From Candidatus Halocynthiibacter alkanivorans (GTDB taxonomy: Bacteria; Pseudomonadota; Alphaproteobacteria; Rhodobacterales; Rhodobacteraceae): 45,960 nt of DNA. The stretch is from positions 1-45,960 of the forward strand of contig NZ_QOLB01000073.1 in assembly GCF_003333265.1 (NCBI RefSeq), read 5' to 3'. Position numbers and translations under genes: made by a program. Of the stretch, positions 28,201 through 35,705 are shown piece after piece; the first letter of the stretch is position 1; the number at the start of each line of letters is the position of its first letter. The notes under the pieces are model-generated. The model worked only from the letters and a program-made list of their open reading frames with translations, was not told the origin of the DNA and did no database searches.

Positions 28201-28796
28201 ATTTCCACAAAACCACGCTCGGAAGCCCGCTCGGGCGCAGTACATCGCCCGCCTTCGCCCGGGTGACGCTGCAATTCTACATAAAGACGGTCGCCATAAA
28301 TGCGTTTCAGCCGCGCCATCAGCGCCTGGGCTTTGGGCAACTGCCCGTCCACCAGCAATTGCCCGACCGGGCCTTCGGCACCACCGGTGAGACAGATCAG
28401 CCCGCCGCCATATTGCTCAAGCTCATCCAGCGTCACCTGGGGCAGCTGATGGCCCTTGTCGATATAGAGGCAACTGTTGAGCTTCATCAGATGCTCATAG
28501 CCGGTCTCGTTCTGCGCCAGCAGCACCACAGGCGCGGGATCCCGTTGTTTTTCCCCCGGCGCGGCAACCTCATAGCACAGATCAATCTGGCAGCCGACAA
28601 TCGGCTGAATGCCGGCCTCACTGGCGGTGCAGGAAAATTCCAGCGCCGCAAACAGGTTGTTGGTATCGGTCACCGCCACTGCGGGCATGCCAGCCGCAGC
28701 ACACATGCCGGGCAATTTCTTGGCACGCACCGCCCCTTCGAGAAGGGAGTATTCAGTGTGCAGACGAAGGTGGATGAATCGTGGGTCCTGGCTCAT
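25275..28796 (-). CDS. dnaE: DNA polymerase III subunit alpha
   Basis: This 1173-residue catalytic subunit of the replicative polymerase is at the usual length. The N-terminal PHP domain is visible in HLRLHTEYSLLEGAVRAK (residues 7-24). The palm follows, with VGPGRGSGAGSLVAYAL and PDFDIDFCMDRREEV carrying the metal-binding aspartates. GFNKSHAAAYAVVSYQTGWL lies in the fingers, and an HhH region and an OB-fold at the C-terminus complete the order of DnaE1. The start is ATG 28796 with AGGA upstream. It stands alone, with no clear T-run hairpin after the stop. It diverges from the BMP transporter operon. Confidence 0.96.
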   Translation of the reverse strand: MSQDPRFIHLRLHTEYSLLEGAVRAKKLPGMCAAAGMPAVAVTDTNNLFAALEFSCTASEAGIQPIVGCQIDLCYEVAAPGEKQRDPAPVVLLAQNETGYEHLMKLNSCLYIDKGHQLPQVTLDELEQYGGGLICLTGGAEGPVGQLLVDGQLPKAQALMARLKRIYGDRLYVELQRHPGEGGRCTAPERASERGFVEMAYAMEIPLVATNNVYFPKTDMYEAHDALICIADGAYVDQQADRRRLTPQHYFKTPEEMIALFADLPEAIESTVEIARRCAFKAYRRDPILPKFADDEVVELRRQANKGLQDRLAVIPHAVSLEDYQARLDFELDIIEGMGFPGYFLIVADFIKWGKDQGIPVGPGRGSGAGSLVAYALTVTDLDPLRYSLLFERFLNPERVSMPDFDIDFCMDRREEVIRYVQEKYGRDKVGQIITFGALLSKAAVRDIGRVLQMSYGQVDALSKMIPVEGVKPVSIREALDQEERLRFAAKNEEVVKRLLDYGMQVEGLLRNASTHAAGVVIGDRPIDELVPLYQDPRSDMPATQFNMKWVEQAGLVKFDFLGLKTLTVIQNAVDQVRAGGRDLHQAADGTTLYEPPEGAVNEINAIPLDDDVTYKLYSDARTIAVFQVESTGMMDALRQMKPTCIEDIVALVALYRPGPMENIPTYCQVKNGTKKLESVHPLIDHILAETQGIIVYQEQVMQIAQVMAGYSLGGADLLRRAMGKKIKEAMDAERPKFEKGAADNGVPKKKATEVFDLLEKFANYGFNKSHAAAYAVVSYQTGWLKANHPVEFMAGVMNCDIHLTDKLSVYANEVMRSTERDGLGLTIIPPCVNRSKSTFFTKDGDLVYGLGALKNVGGEAMQLIVDARGDRAFASLYDLARRADLKRVGKRPMEMLARAGAFDQLDPNRKRVFSSLDGLVAYSAAVHEQRNSNQVSLFGEAGDDLPEPRMTQVNDWLAAERLAEEYKAVGFYLSGHPLDDYMPALKRKKVLTLAELEVMAAQKGACLAKLSGTVAGCQERKSAKGNRFAFAQLSDPTGGYEITIFSDTLELARDHLTTGANVVVTVEATVDADQLKLLARAVQPVDMVVADAGSAGLRVWIEDASAVVVVAEMLARARSEAKTRARGPVSMCLMSPDLPGEVELDLGGDFALNPQIKSAVKSIEGVVMVEEF

Positions 28797-28978
28797 AGCC
28801 GCATCCTATGTCAGCGCGCCGCCGGCAGAAAGCCACCATTTGGCGATTTCACTCCGCTCACCCGGCGGTTGCGTCCGGAGAGTTGGTGGAATTGATGCCC
28901 GTTTTGCAACTGCTTAGCGGGAAAAGCCTGCTGCCCAGGGTAAAAACTTGCCCGGGCGGTACAAATTGGCAAAAGGTT

Positions 28979-29007
28979 TTGACCGGACAGTCACAAATCA
29001 GTGTTGT
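28979..29007 (+). promoter_or_regulatory. Possible promoter of the BMP transporter operon
   Basis: TTGACC at 28979-28984 is a good -35 hexamer and TGTTGT at 29002-29007, 17 bases later, a weak -10. It lies 61 bases before the ATPase start in the 272-base gap to dnaE. The -10 match is poor, so this is a candidate only. Confidence 0.3.
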
Positions 29008-29068
29008 TTGCGGCTGGCTGGCAGTATGGTCATTGAAAGAAATACAGAATCCACAAGGGGATGGCACC

Positions 29069-30589
29069 GTGACAGCGACCAGCCTTCTGTCAGTCAAGGG
29101 ACTGACCAAAGCATATCCGGGGGTCGTTGCCAACGATCAGGTCGGGTTTGAAATTGCACCGGGGGAAGTGCATGCGCTGCTGGGGGAAAACGGCGCCGGC
29201 AAGTCGACCCTGGTGAAAATGATCTACGGTCTGGTGCGCCCGGACAGCGGCAGCATGGTGATGAACGGCGCGCCCTTTGAACCGGGCACGCCCTCGGCTG
29301 CGCGCGGCGACGGCGTCGCGATGGTGTTTCAGCATTTCTCGCTGTTTGATGCACTGAACGTAGCGGAAAACGTGGCGCTTGGCATGGATCAGCCACCCAA
29401 AATGCGCGAGTTGTCACGCCGTATCCGTGAAGTCTCCGAAAATTACGGCCTGCCGCTGGACCCCGACCGGATGGTGGGCGATCTGTCGGCCGGCGAACGC
29501 CAGCGGGTCGAGATCATCCGCTGCCTGTTGCAGGATCCGAAACTGCTGATCATGGACGAACCCACTTCGGTGCTGACGCCACAGGAAGTGGCTATCCTGT
29601 TTGAGACGCTGAATAAGCTGTCCGAAGAGGGCACAGCGATCCTGTATATTTCCCACAAGCTGGAAGAGATCCGCACCATTTGTGACAGCGCCACTATCCT
29701 GCGGCTGGGCAAGGTGGTGGGCCAGTGCAACCCGCGCGAAGAATCTGCCCGCTCCATGGCCGAGATGATGGTGGGACAAGAATTGCTTATCCCCACCCGC
29801 ACTCCCGGGGAGCCGGGCGAGGTGCTGCTGGAACTGAATGATCTCTCGGTGCCGGCAGACAACCAGTTTGGCACATCGCTGCGCAACATTTCCCTGACCG
29901 TGCGGGCGGGCGAGATTCTGGGCATCGGCGGCGTCGCCGGCAATGGCCAGGACGAGTTGGTGCTGGCGCTGTCAGGTGAAGTCCGGACCGAGTTAAACGA
30001 CATCATCTTCAAGGGCATTCCGGTCGGCACCCTGCCGCCGAACCCGCGCCGGGCGCTGGGACTGCTGACCGCGCCTGAAGAACGGTTGGGCCACGCTGCA
30101 GCCCCGGATATGAGCCTCACTGAGAACGCTTTGCTGACTGCGGCGATCCGTCAGGGCCTGGCCCGCAACGGCTTTCTGAACTGGCCCAAGATCCGCAAAT
30201 ACGCCAGCGAAGTGATTGAAACCTTTGATGTGCGCACCCCGGGGCCGGAAAACGCCGCGCGTTCGCTTTCGGGAGGTAATCTGCAGAAATTCGTCATTGG
30301 CCGCGAAGTGCTGCAAGACCCGGATCTGCTGGTGGTGAACCAGCCGACCTGGGGGGTGGACGCCTCTGCCGCGGCTTCGATCCGTCAGGCGCTGATGGAT
30401 CTGGCGGCCAAAGGCGCGGCGGTGATCTGTATCAGCCAGGACCTGGACGAGCTGATGGAGATTTCCGACCGGTTTGCCGCGCTGAATGAAGGGCGCTTAA
30501 CACCGCCGCGCCCGGCCCGGGGGCTGAGCGTGGAAGACATTGGCCTGATGATGGGCGGCGCGCATGATATGGAGGCCGCACATGTTTGA
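29069..30589 (+). CDS. ABC transporter ATPase, BMP/nucleoside type (two ABC domains)
   Basis: This 506-residue protein has two ABC domains in tandem, as in importers of nucleosides or sugars of the BMP/Rbs family. The first is canonical: Walker A GENGAGKST, signature LSAGERQRVE and Walker B LLIMDEPTSVLTP. The second is degenerate: its Walker A is GVAGNGQDE, signature LSGGNLQKF and Walker B LLVVNQPTWG, where N replaces the usual D. The start is GTG 29069 with AAGGGG eight bases upstream; an ATG at 29061 is out of frame. It leads an operon with two permeases and a substrate-binding protein. A nucleoside or purine-like substrate is inferred from the BMP family. Confidence 0.92.
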   Translation: MTATSLLSVKGLTKAYPGVVANDQVGFEIAPGEVHALLGENGAGKSTLVKMIYGLVRPDSGSMVMNGAPFEPGTPSAARGDGVAMVFQHFSLFDALNVAENVALGMDQPPKMRELSRRIREVSENYGLPLDPDRMVGDLSAGERQRVEIIRCLLQDPKLLIMDEPTSVLTPQEVAILFETLNKLSEEGTAILYISHKLEEIRTICDSATILRLGKVVGQCNPREESARSMAEMMVGQELLIPTRTPGEPGEVLLELNDLSVPADNQFGTSLRNISLTVRAGEILGIGGVAGNGQDELVLALSGEVRTELNDIIFKGIPVGTLPPNPRRALGLLTAPEERLGHAAAPDMSLTENALLTAAIRQGLARNGFLNWPKIRKYASEVIETFDVRTPGPENAARSLSGGNLQKFVIGREVLQDPDLLVVNQPTWGVDASAAASIRQALMDLAAKGAAVICISQDLDELMEISDRFAALNEGRLTPPRPARGLSVEDIGLMMGGAHDMEAAHV

Positions 30590-30620
30590 TCTGACGACAG
30601 CACCGGAGGCGCGACTGTGA
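30582..30620 (+). CDS. Possible 12-residue coupling ORF between ATPase and permease
   Basis: ATG at 30582 opens MFDLTTAPEARL and stops at 30620. It overlaps the ATPase stop and the permease GTG. GGAGG at 30571-30575 lies an ideal 6 bases upstream. A second GGAGG (30605-30609), inside this tiny frame, serves the permease GTG at 30617. It probably keeps ribosomes on the message so that ATPase and permease are made together; a functional peptide is less likely. Confidence 0.4.
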   Translation: MFDLTTAPEARL

Positions 30621-31702
30621 TACGTCTGGAAAAACGACCGCAGCCGTCCAAACTGTGGATCGCGCTGACGCCGGTTCTGGCGGTGATCGCGACGATGATT
30701 GCCGGCGGCATCCTGTTTGCCATGTTGGGCAAACCACCGGTCGAGGCGATCCGCACCATTTTCTGGGATCCGCTGTTTTCCGAACAGTTCGCCGCCTATT
30801 CCAGGCCGCAACTGCTGATCAAAGCCGGGCCGCTGATCCTGATCGCGATCGGTCTTTCACTGGGCTTTCGCGCTGGCATCTGGAACATCGGTGCGGAAGG
30901 TCAGTATATCATGGGGGCGATTTTTGGCGCCGCTGTGGGGCTGGCCTTTTATCCGATGGAAGCGTTTTACATCTTCCCGCTGATGGTGATTGCCGGCGCG
31001 TTCGGTGGCTGGCTCTGGGCGATGATCCCGGCTTTGCTGCGTACAAAGTTCAATACCAATGAGATCCTGGTGTCCTTGCTGCTGGTCTATGTGGCGGAGT
31101 TTCTGCTGCAGTCGATGGCGTTGGGAGCGCTGCGCAACCCGGACAATTCGGGTTTTCCCGGCTCGCGCAACCTGAGCCAATATGCCTCCGCCAGCAATCC
31201 GGAACTGTTTACCGGCACCGGCATTCACTGGGGCGTGCTGACCGCGTTTATCGCGGTGATCGGCGCTTATATCCTGCTCAGCCGCCATATCCTCGGCTTT
31301 CAGATCCGCCTCACCGGGCAATCTGAGCGCGCGGCGCGCTTTGCGTCGGTCAATCCAAAACGGCTGGTGATCTTTTGTCTCGGTATTTCAGGCCTGCTGG
31401 CCGGGCTGGCGGGCATGTTTGAAGTCTCCGGCCCGTCCGGGCAGATTTCGATCGATTTTAACGCGGGTTATGGCTTTACCGCCATCATCGTGGCCTTTCT
31501 CGGCCGGTTGAACCCAGTGGGTATTCTGCTGGCCGGCATCCTGATGGCGCTGACCTATGTCGGCGGAGAACTGGCGCAGATCATGCTGGGGTTACCGGCG
31601 GCAGCAATCCAGATCTTCCAGGGCATGCTGCTGTTTTTCCTGCTGGCGCTGGACGTGCTGTCCAACTTCCGTATCCGCTTCAGAAAAGGGGGCATTGCCT
31701 GA
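30617..31702 (+). CDS. ABC transporter permease, BMP/nucleoside type (first)
   Basis: This 361-residue BPD_transp_2 permease has about nine hydrophobic helices. RAGIWNIGAEGQYIMGAIFG is the family loop after the second or third helix, and TKFNTNEILVSLLLVYVA is the coupling segment. GTG 30617 has GGAGG seven bases ahead. Its stop overlaps the next permease start by one base (TGATG). It forms a heterodimeric channel with the second permease in the inner membrane. Confidence 0.92.
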   Translation: MIRLEKRPQPSKLWIALTPVLAVIATMIAGGILFAMLGKPPVEAIRTIFWDPLFSEQFAAYSRPQLLIKAGPLILIAIGLSLGFRAGIWNIGAEGQYIMGAIFGAAVGLAFYPMEAFYIFPLMVIAGAFGGWLWAMIPALLRTKFNTNEILVSLLLVYVAEFLLQSMALGALRNPDNSGFPGSRNLSQYASASNPELFTGTGIHWGVLTAFIAVIGAYILLSRHILGFQIRLTGQSERAARFASVNPKRLVIFCLGISGLLAGLAGMFEVSGPSGQISIDFNAGYGFTAIIVAFLGRLNPVGILLAGILMALTYVGGELAQIMLGLPAAAIQIFQGMLLFFLLALDVLSNFRIRFRKGGIA

Positions 31703-32634
31703 TGGATCTGTCATCAATTGATCTGGTCACCCTGGTGGCTGCGCTGATGGTCGCCTCAACCCCGATCCTGCTGGCCGCAATCGGCGAGCTGGTGGTGGAA
31801 AAATCCGGGGTGCTGAACCTGGGTGTCGAAGGCATGATGATCACCGGAGCCATCACCGGCTTCATGGGGGCGGTCGCCACCGGCAGCCCGGTATTTGGTT
31901 TCTTGTTTGCGGCACTTTCGGGCGCGGGTATGGCGTTTTTGTTTGGCTTTCTGACCCAGTATCTGCTGTCCAATCAGGTCGCCACCGGTCTGGCGCTGAC
32001 CCTGTTCGGGCTTGGGCTGTCTTCCATGCTGGGCCAGGGCTACCAGGGTGTGCGCCCGCCCTCAACACCGCGTCTGGACATCCCGGTTCTCTCGGACATT
32101 CCGGTGCTGGGGCAGATGTTCTTTTCTCATGACCTGATGGTCTACCTGTCACTGGTACTGATTGTGCTGGTCTGGGCGCTGTTAAAATTCACCCGTGCCG
32201 GGCTGATCCTGCGCGCGGTGGGAGAAAGCCATGATGCGGCCCATGCGCTGGGCTTTAAAGTGGTGCGCATCCGCATGTTGGCCATCATGTTCGGCGGCGC
32301 CTGTGCCGGGCTTGGCGGCGCTTACCTGTCGCTGGTGCGGGTGCCTCAATGGGCCGACGGCATGACCGCCGGCGCCGGCTGGATCGCGCTGGCGATTGTG
32401 GTGTTCGCCAGCTGGAAGCCGGTCTGGATCCTGGTCGGTGCGTATCTGTTTGGCGGCATGACCGTGTTGCAGCTCAAGCTGCAGGTTGCCAATATTCCGG
32501 TGCCGGTCGAATATCTGTCGATGGCACCTTTTGTTATCACCATCCTGGTAATGGTCGTCGTTTCGGCCCTTCGCGGACCGGGATTTGTCGGCGCACCTGC
32601 GGCGCTGACCAAAGTTTTCCACGCCTCAAATTAG
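31702..32634 (+). CDS. ABC transporter permease, BMP/nucleoside type (second)
   Basis: This 310-residue BPD_transp_2 permease, shorter than its partner, has about eight membrane helices. EKSGVLNLGVEGMMITGAITG is the family signature, and RAVGESHDAAHALGFKV, followed by GGACAGLGGAYLSL, matches the cytoplasmic loop that contacts the ATPase. It is translated directly from the stop of the first permease. It is followed by a 61-base gap before the binding protein. Confidence 0.92.
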   Translation: MDLSSIDLVTLVAALMVASTPILLAAIGELVVEKSGVLNLGVEGMMITGAITGFMGAVATGSPVFGFLFAALSGAGMAFLFGFLTQYLLSNQVATGLALTLFGLGLSSMLGQGYQGVRPPSTPRLDIPVLSDIPVLGQMFFSHDLMVYLSLVLIVLVWALLKFTRAGLILRAVGESHDAAHALGFKVVRIRMLAIMFGGACAGLGGAYLSLVRVPQWADGMTAGAGWIALAIVVFASWKPVWILVGAYLFGGMTVLQLKLQVANIPVPVEYLSMAPFVITILVMVVVSALRGPGFVGAPAALTKVFHASN

Positions 32635-32651
32635 AGGCAGAATAGTCTGAA

Positions 32652-32667
32652 AGACCCACAGGGGTCT
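32652..32667 (+). promoter_or_regulatory. Intergenic hairpin before the BMP substrate-binding gene
   Basis: AGACCC (32652-32657) and GGGTCT (32662-32667) pair around a 4-base loop, in the 61 bases between permease and binding-protein genes. Such hairpins can protect mRNA or act as partial terminators so that the binding protein is made in excess. There is no T-run. Confidence 0.4.
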
Positions 32668-32695
32668 CATTCAAAACACAACGGGAGTTTGCACA

Positions 32696-33772
32696 ATGAA
32701 CTTGAAAACAATCCTGACCGGGGCGACGCTTGCCCTTGGCGTGGCGGTCTCTGCCCAGGCCAACGAAGTGGTCAAAGCAGGTTTTATCTATGTCGGTGTG
32801 CCGGGTGACGGCGGCTGGACCTATGAGCACGACCAGTCGCGCCAGGCGGTTGAAGCCTATTTCGGCGATGAGGTCGAAACCACCTATGTGGAAAGCGTGC
32901 CTGAAGGCCCCGATGCGGAACGGGTGATGACCCAGATGGCGCTGACCGGCGTTGACATCATCTTCACCACCTCATTCGGGTATATGGAAGCCACCAACAA
33001 CGTCGCGGCCAAATTCCCCAATGTGAAATTTGAGCACGCCACTGGCTTCATGCGCAACACGCCCAACGTCTCGACCTATTCGGCGCGTTTCTATGAGGGC
33101 CGTGCGGTTATCGGCACCATTGCCGGTCGCATGACCAAGAGCAACAAAATCGGCTACATCGGCTCGTTCCCGATCCCGGAAGTGATCCGTGGCATCAACT
33201 CCTCATATCTGAGCGCCAAGAAGGTGAACCCGGATGTGGAGATGAAAGTGGTCTGGGTTTACACATGGTTTGACCCCGCCAAAGAAGCCGATGCGGCTCA
33301 GGCACTGATTGACGATGGTGTGGATGTGATCCTGCAGCACACCGATTCCACCGCGCCCCTCGCCAAAGCAGCAGATGCTGGCGGCGTGATCGGCTTTGGC
33401 CAGGCCTCTGACATGGCCGCCTATGCCCCAGCGCCACGGGTATCCTCAATCATCGACAACTGGGCGCCTTATTACATCCAGCGCGTTCAGGACGTAATGG
33501 ACGGCACCTGGGAATCCACGGATACATGGGATGGCATTTCCACCGGCATGGTGAAAATCGGTGACATCACCGATGCGGTTCCGGCCGATGTGAAAGCTGA
33601 AGCGATGGATCTGATTGCGCAGATGAAAGCCGGCACATTCAGCCCGTTCACCGGTCCGATCAACAAGCAGGACGGTTCTGTCTGGCTTGCGGATGGCGAA
33701 GTTGCGGATGATGGCACACTAGCAGGCATGAACTTCTATGTCGAAGGCATTGTCGGCGACATTCCCAACTAA
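32696..33772 (+). CDS. BMP-family ABC transporter substrate-binding protein
   Basis: This 358-residue periplasmic protein has a signal peptide (MNLKTILTGATLALGVAVSAQA) with no lipobox cysteine. VPGDGGWTYEHDQSRQAVEAYF and IIFTTSFGYMEATNNVAAKFP match the first lobe of BMP (PnrA-like) proteins. RFYEGRAVIGTIAGRMTKSNKIGYIGSFPIPEV matches the hinge region. These proteins bind purine nucleosides in characterised examples, although related ones take other ligands. Unlike most BMP loci, the binding-protein gene is last. A strong terminator follows at 33799. Confidence 0.92.
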   Translation: MNLKTILTGATLALGVAVSAQANEVVKAGFIYVGVPGDGGWTYEHDQSRQAVEAYFGDEVETTYVESVPEGPDAERVMTQMALTGVDIIFTTSFGYMEATNNVAAKFPNVKFEHATGFMRNTPNVSTYSARFYEGRAVIGTIAGRMTKSNKIGYIGSFPIPEVIRGINSSYLSAKKVNPDVEMKVVWVYTWFDPAKEADAAQALIDDGVDVILQHTDSTAPLAKAADAGGVIGFGQASDMAAYAPAPRVSSIIDNWAPYYIQRVQDVMDGTWESTDTWDGISTGMVKIGDITDAVPADVKAEAMDLIAQMKAGTFSPFTGPINKQDGSVWLADGEVADDGTLAGMNFYVEGIVGDIPN

Positions 33773-33798
33773 GTTTGTAACTGACTGCAAAAAATTTG

Positions 33799-33825
33799 AG
33801 GCCCGGCACCCGTCGGGCCTTTTTT
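33799..33825 (+). terminator. Rho-independent terminator of the BMP transporter operon
   Basis: AGGCCCG (33799-33805) pairs with CGGGCCT (33814-33820), followed by a T-run. It lies 26 bases after the binding-protein stop and 30 bases before the DauA-like start, so the latter is probably a separate unit, apart from read-through. Confidence 0.88.
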
Positions 33826-33854
33826 CTTGCCGCCGCCCAGGGCAGGTTGCGCGC

Positions 33855-34934
33855 ATGGATATAGATTTTCTGATTATCGGCGCCGGCATTGCCGGATTGT
33901 CAGCGGCAGTTGAGCTGTCCGCTTTGGGTCATGTGCTGGTGCTGGAGGGCGAAGATGCGCCGGGCTATCACGCATCGGGGCGCTCGGCGGCGCTGTTTGA
34001 CGGCAATTATGGTGCGGCACCGGTGGTGGCGCTGAGCGAGGCCAGCCTGCCAGAGCTTCAGGCCGCAGGCGGGCTGTTGTCTGAGCGCGGCATCATGTTT
34101 GTCGCCGCCGCGCATCAGGCCGTGGAATTTGCCGGGCTGGTATCGGATCACCAGCTTCAGGTGCTGAATTTCGAACAGGCCGCAAGACGCGTGCCTTTAC
34201 TCAAACCCGGCGCTGTGGCCTTTGCCGGTTACACCGATCAGGCCTGGGATATGGATACCGATCTGATGTTGCAGGGTTATGCCCGGGTATTGCGCGCCGC
34301 CGGCGGCAGGGTGGAGTGCCGCCAGCAAGTCAACGCGATTACCCGGGTGGCTGAGGGCTGGCTGGTCCGCACTGTAAGTGGTGCAGAGTATCGCGCCCGC
34401 AACATCGTCAATGCCGCTGGTGCCTGGGCTGATCAACTGGCCGTCATGGCCGGGATCAAACCCATCGGCATCACCCCGATGCGCCGCTCTATGGCCCGCA
34501 TTCCGGCGCCCGGAGGCCTCGATGTGAAGAGTTGGCCAATGGTGGTGGCGGTGGATATGTCGTTTTACTGCAAACCGGACGCCGGCAGTCTGATTGTCTC
34601 TCCCGCCGAAGAAGATCTTGTCGAGCCGCATGACGCCTGGGCCGATGATATGGTGCTGGCCGAGGGGCTGGCCCGTTACGAGGAGATGGTCACGGAACCG
34701 GTGACCCGGCTTGAAAGCTCCTGGGCCGGACTGCGCAGCTTTGCGCCAGACGAAGTGCTGGTGCTGGGGCCGTCGCTTCAGGATGAACGTTTTGTCTGGG
34801 CCGCCGGCCAGGGTGGTTACGGGTTTCAGACCGCCCCTGCCTCTGCGCGCCTGATTGCGGATCTTGTAGCCGGGCGTGTGCCGGAACTGGCACCGGATAT
34901 GGTGCGGGCTCTGTCAGCAGAAAGGTTTGGCTGA
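33855..34934 (+). CDS. FAD-dependent D-amino-acid dehydrogenase, DauA-like
   Basis: This 359-residue DAO-fold flavoprotein begins MDIDFLIIGAGIAGLSAAVEL with the FAD dinucleotide motif (GAGIAG, 9-14). PGYHASGRSAALFDGNYG, near residue 37, closely resembles the FAD loop of D-arginine dehydrogenase (DauA) from Pseudomonas. NAAGAWADQLA and WAGLRSFAPDE, then AAGQGGYGFQTAPA at the end, are also shared with DauA. It would oxidise D-amino acids to 2-oxoacids and pass electrons to the respiratory chain. The exact substrate is uncertain. It follows the BMP transporter but beyond its terminator. Confidence 0.85.
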   Translation: MDIDFLIIGAGIAGLSAAVELSALGHVLVLEGEDAPGYHASGRSAALFDGNYGAAPVVALSEASLPELQAAGGLLSERGIMFVAAAHQAVEFAGLVSDHQLQVLNFEQAARRVPLLKPGAVAFAGYTDQAWDMDTDLMLQGYARVLRAAGGRVECRQQVNAITRVAEGWLVRTVSGAEYRARNIVNAAGAWADQLAVMAGIKPIGITPMRRSMARIPAPGGLDVKSWPMVVAVDMSFYCKPDAGSLIVSPAEEDLVEPHDAWADDMVLAEGLARYEEMVTEPVTRLESSWAGLRSFAPDEVLVLGPSLQDERFVWAAGQGGYGFQTAPASARLIADLVAGRVPELAPDMVRALSAERFG

Positions 34935-35036
34935 CCCGTTCAGGACGTAGCCACGCTGAAACCGGATCGGCCAGGATCAAGGTGGTGGGACTTCACGCCT
35001 GCCATTGCTGCACAAACGTCAGCAATGGAGGGCACC

Positions 35037-35374
35037 ATGGCCTGGGCCAACAGTATTGGATCCACCCGCAGCCAGTTGTGGTCCCTGAACAAGGCGATGC
35101 CGGACACCAGCCGCGCCTTTTCTGCCCTGACCAGCACGGTGCATGCGTCCGGGGTGCTGGATGCGAAGACAAAAGAATTCGTGGCGCGGACCATCTCGGT
35201 GGCAGATCGCTGCGAACCCTGTACCGGCTTTCACATCCTGGCACTTGGCCGCGCTGGCGCCCGTCGCGAAGAGCTGAACGCGTGCTGTCGCTCACGATCC
35301 GGATGGGCGGCGGACCGTCCCTGATGAATGCCGCCAAAGCCCTGGAGTGCTGGCATCAGATGGTGAAAAAATAA
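35037..35374 (+). pseudogene. Carboxymuconolactone decarboxylase (AhpD-like) gene with a -1 frameshift
   Basis: Read from ATG 35037 (MAWANSIGS), with GGAGGG just upstream, the frame shows KTKEFVARTISVADRCEPCTGFH, with the CxxCxxxH redox motif of CMD/AhpD-like proteins. It then runs into CCRSRSGWAADRP and stops at 35324. The expected continuation, VLSLTIRMGGGPSLMNAAKALEC, is found one frame over, ending at TAA 35374. The join needs one missing base near 35277-35283 (AAC G-CG TG). The gene is either genuinely broken or carries a sequencing error. The conserved family tail argues for a once-complete gene of about 112 residues. Confidence 0.8.
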
Positions 35375-35428
35375 CGACGGAAAGACGGCACTGCTGCGTA
35401 TTACCCTTAACGATACAAAACAGGGGCA

Positions 35429-35563
35429 ATGATCATGCGTTTAATTCTGACCGTGGTGGTGATTTTAATCGGCGCAACCGTGCAGGCAGAGCAAAGCCGC
35501 GCAGAGGCGGGTGAGTCAGCCAGAGGCGCATCGCATTGTGCCCGGGCCGCCGCAACCGCGTAG
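35429..35563 (+). CDS. Possible 44-residue exported peptide
   Basis: From ATG 35429 (or 35435) the frame encodes MRLILTVVVILIGATVQAEQ, which looks like a signal peptide with a plausible cut after VQA. About 25 Ala/Arg-rich residues follow and the frame stops at TAG 35563. GGGG at about 35423-35426 is a weak Shine-Dalgarno. It lies between the broken CMD gene and the terminator of the convergent oxidoreductase. I do not recognise the family; it may be a remnant of a longer secreted protein. Confidence 0.35.
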   Translation: MIMRLILTVVVILIGATVQAEQSRAEAGESARGASHCARAAATA

Positions 35564-35670
35564 TACCCCCCGCTGCCGGCAGACCGCATGGCATGGCCAC
35601 CGGGTTTCCCGACAAGCACGCGCTGAAAAACGCAACGCGGAAAACAGGGGCCGGGGGGGAGGCGCGTCAC

Positions 35671-35701
35671 AAAAAAAGGGCCCGCAACGCGCGGGCCCTT
35701 T
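35671..35701 (-). terminator. Rho-independent terminator of the dimethylglycine-dehydrogenase-like gene
   Basis: AAAGGGCCCGC (35675-35685) and GCGGGCCCTTT (35691-35701) form a perfect 11-bp stem. On the minus strand this is followed by a T-run. It lies 4 bases after the stop of the minus-strand gene. Confidence 0.92.
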
Positions 35702-35705
35702 CACA

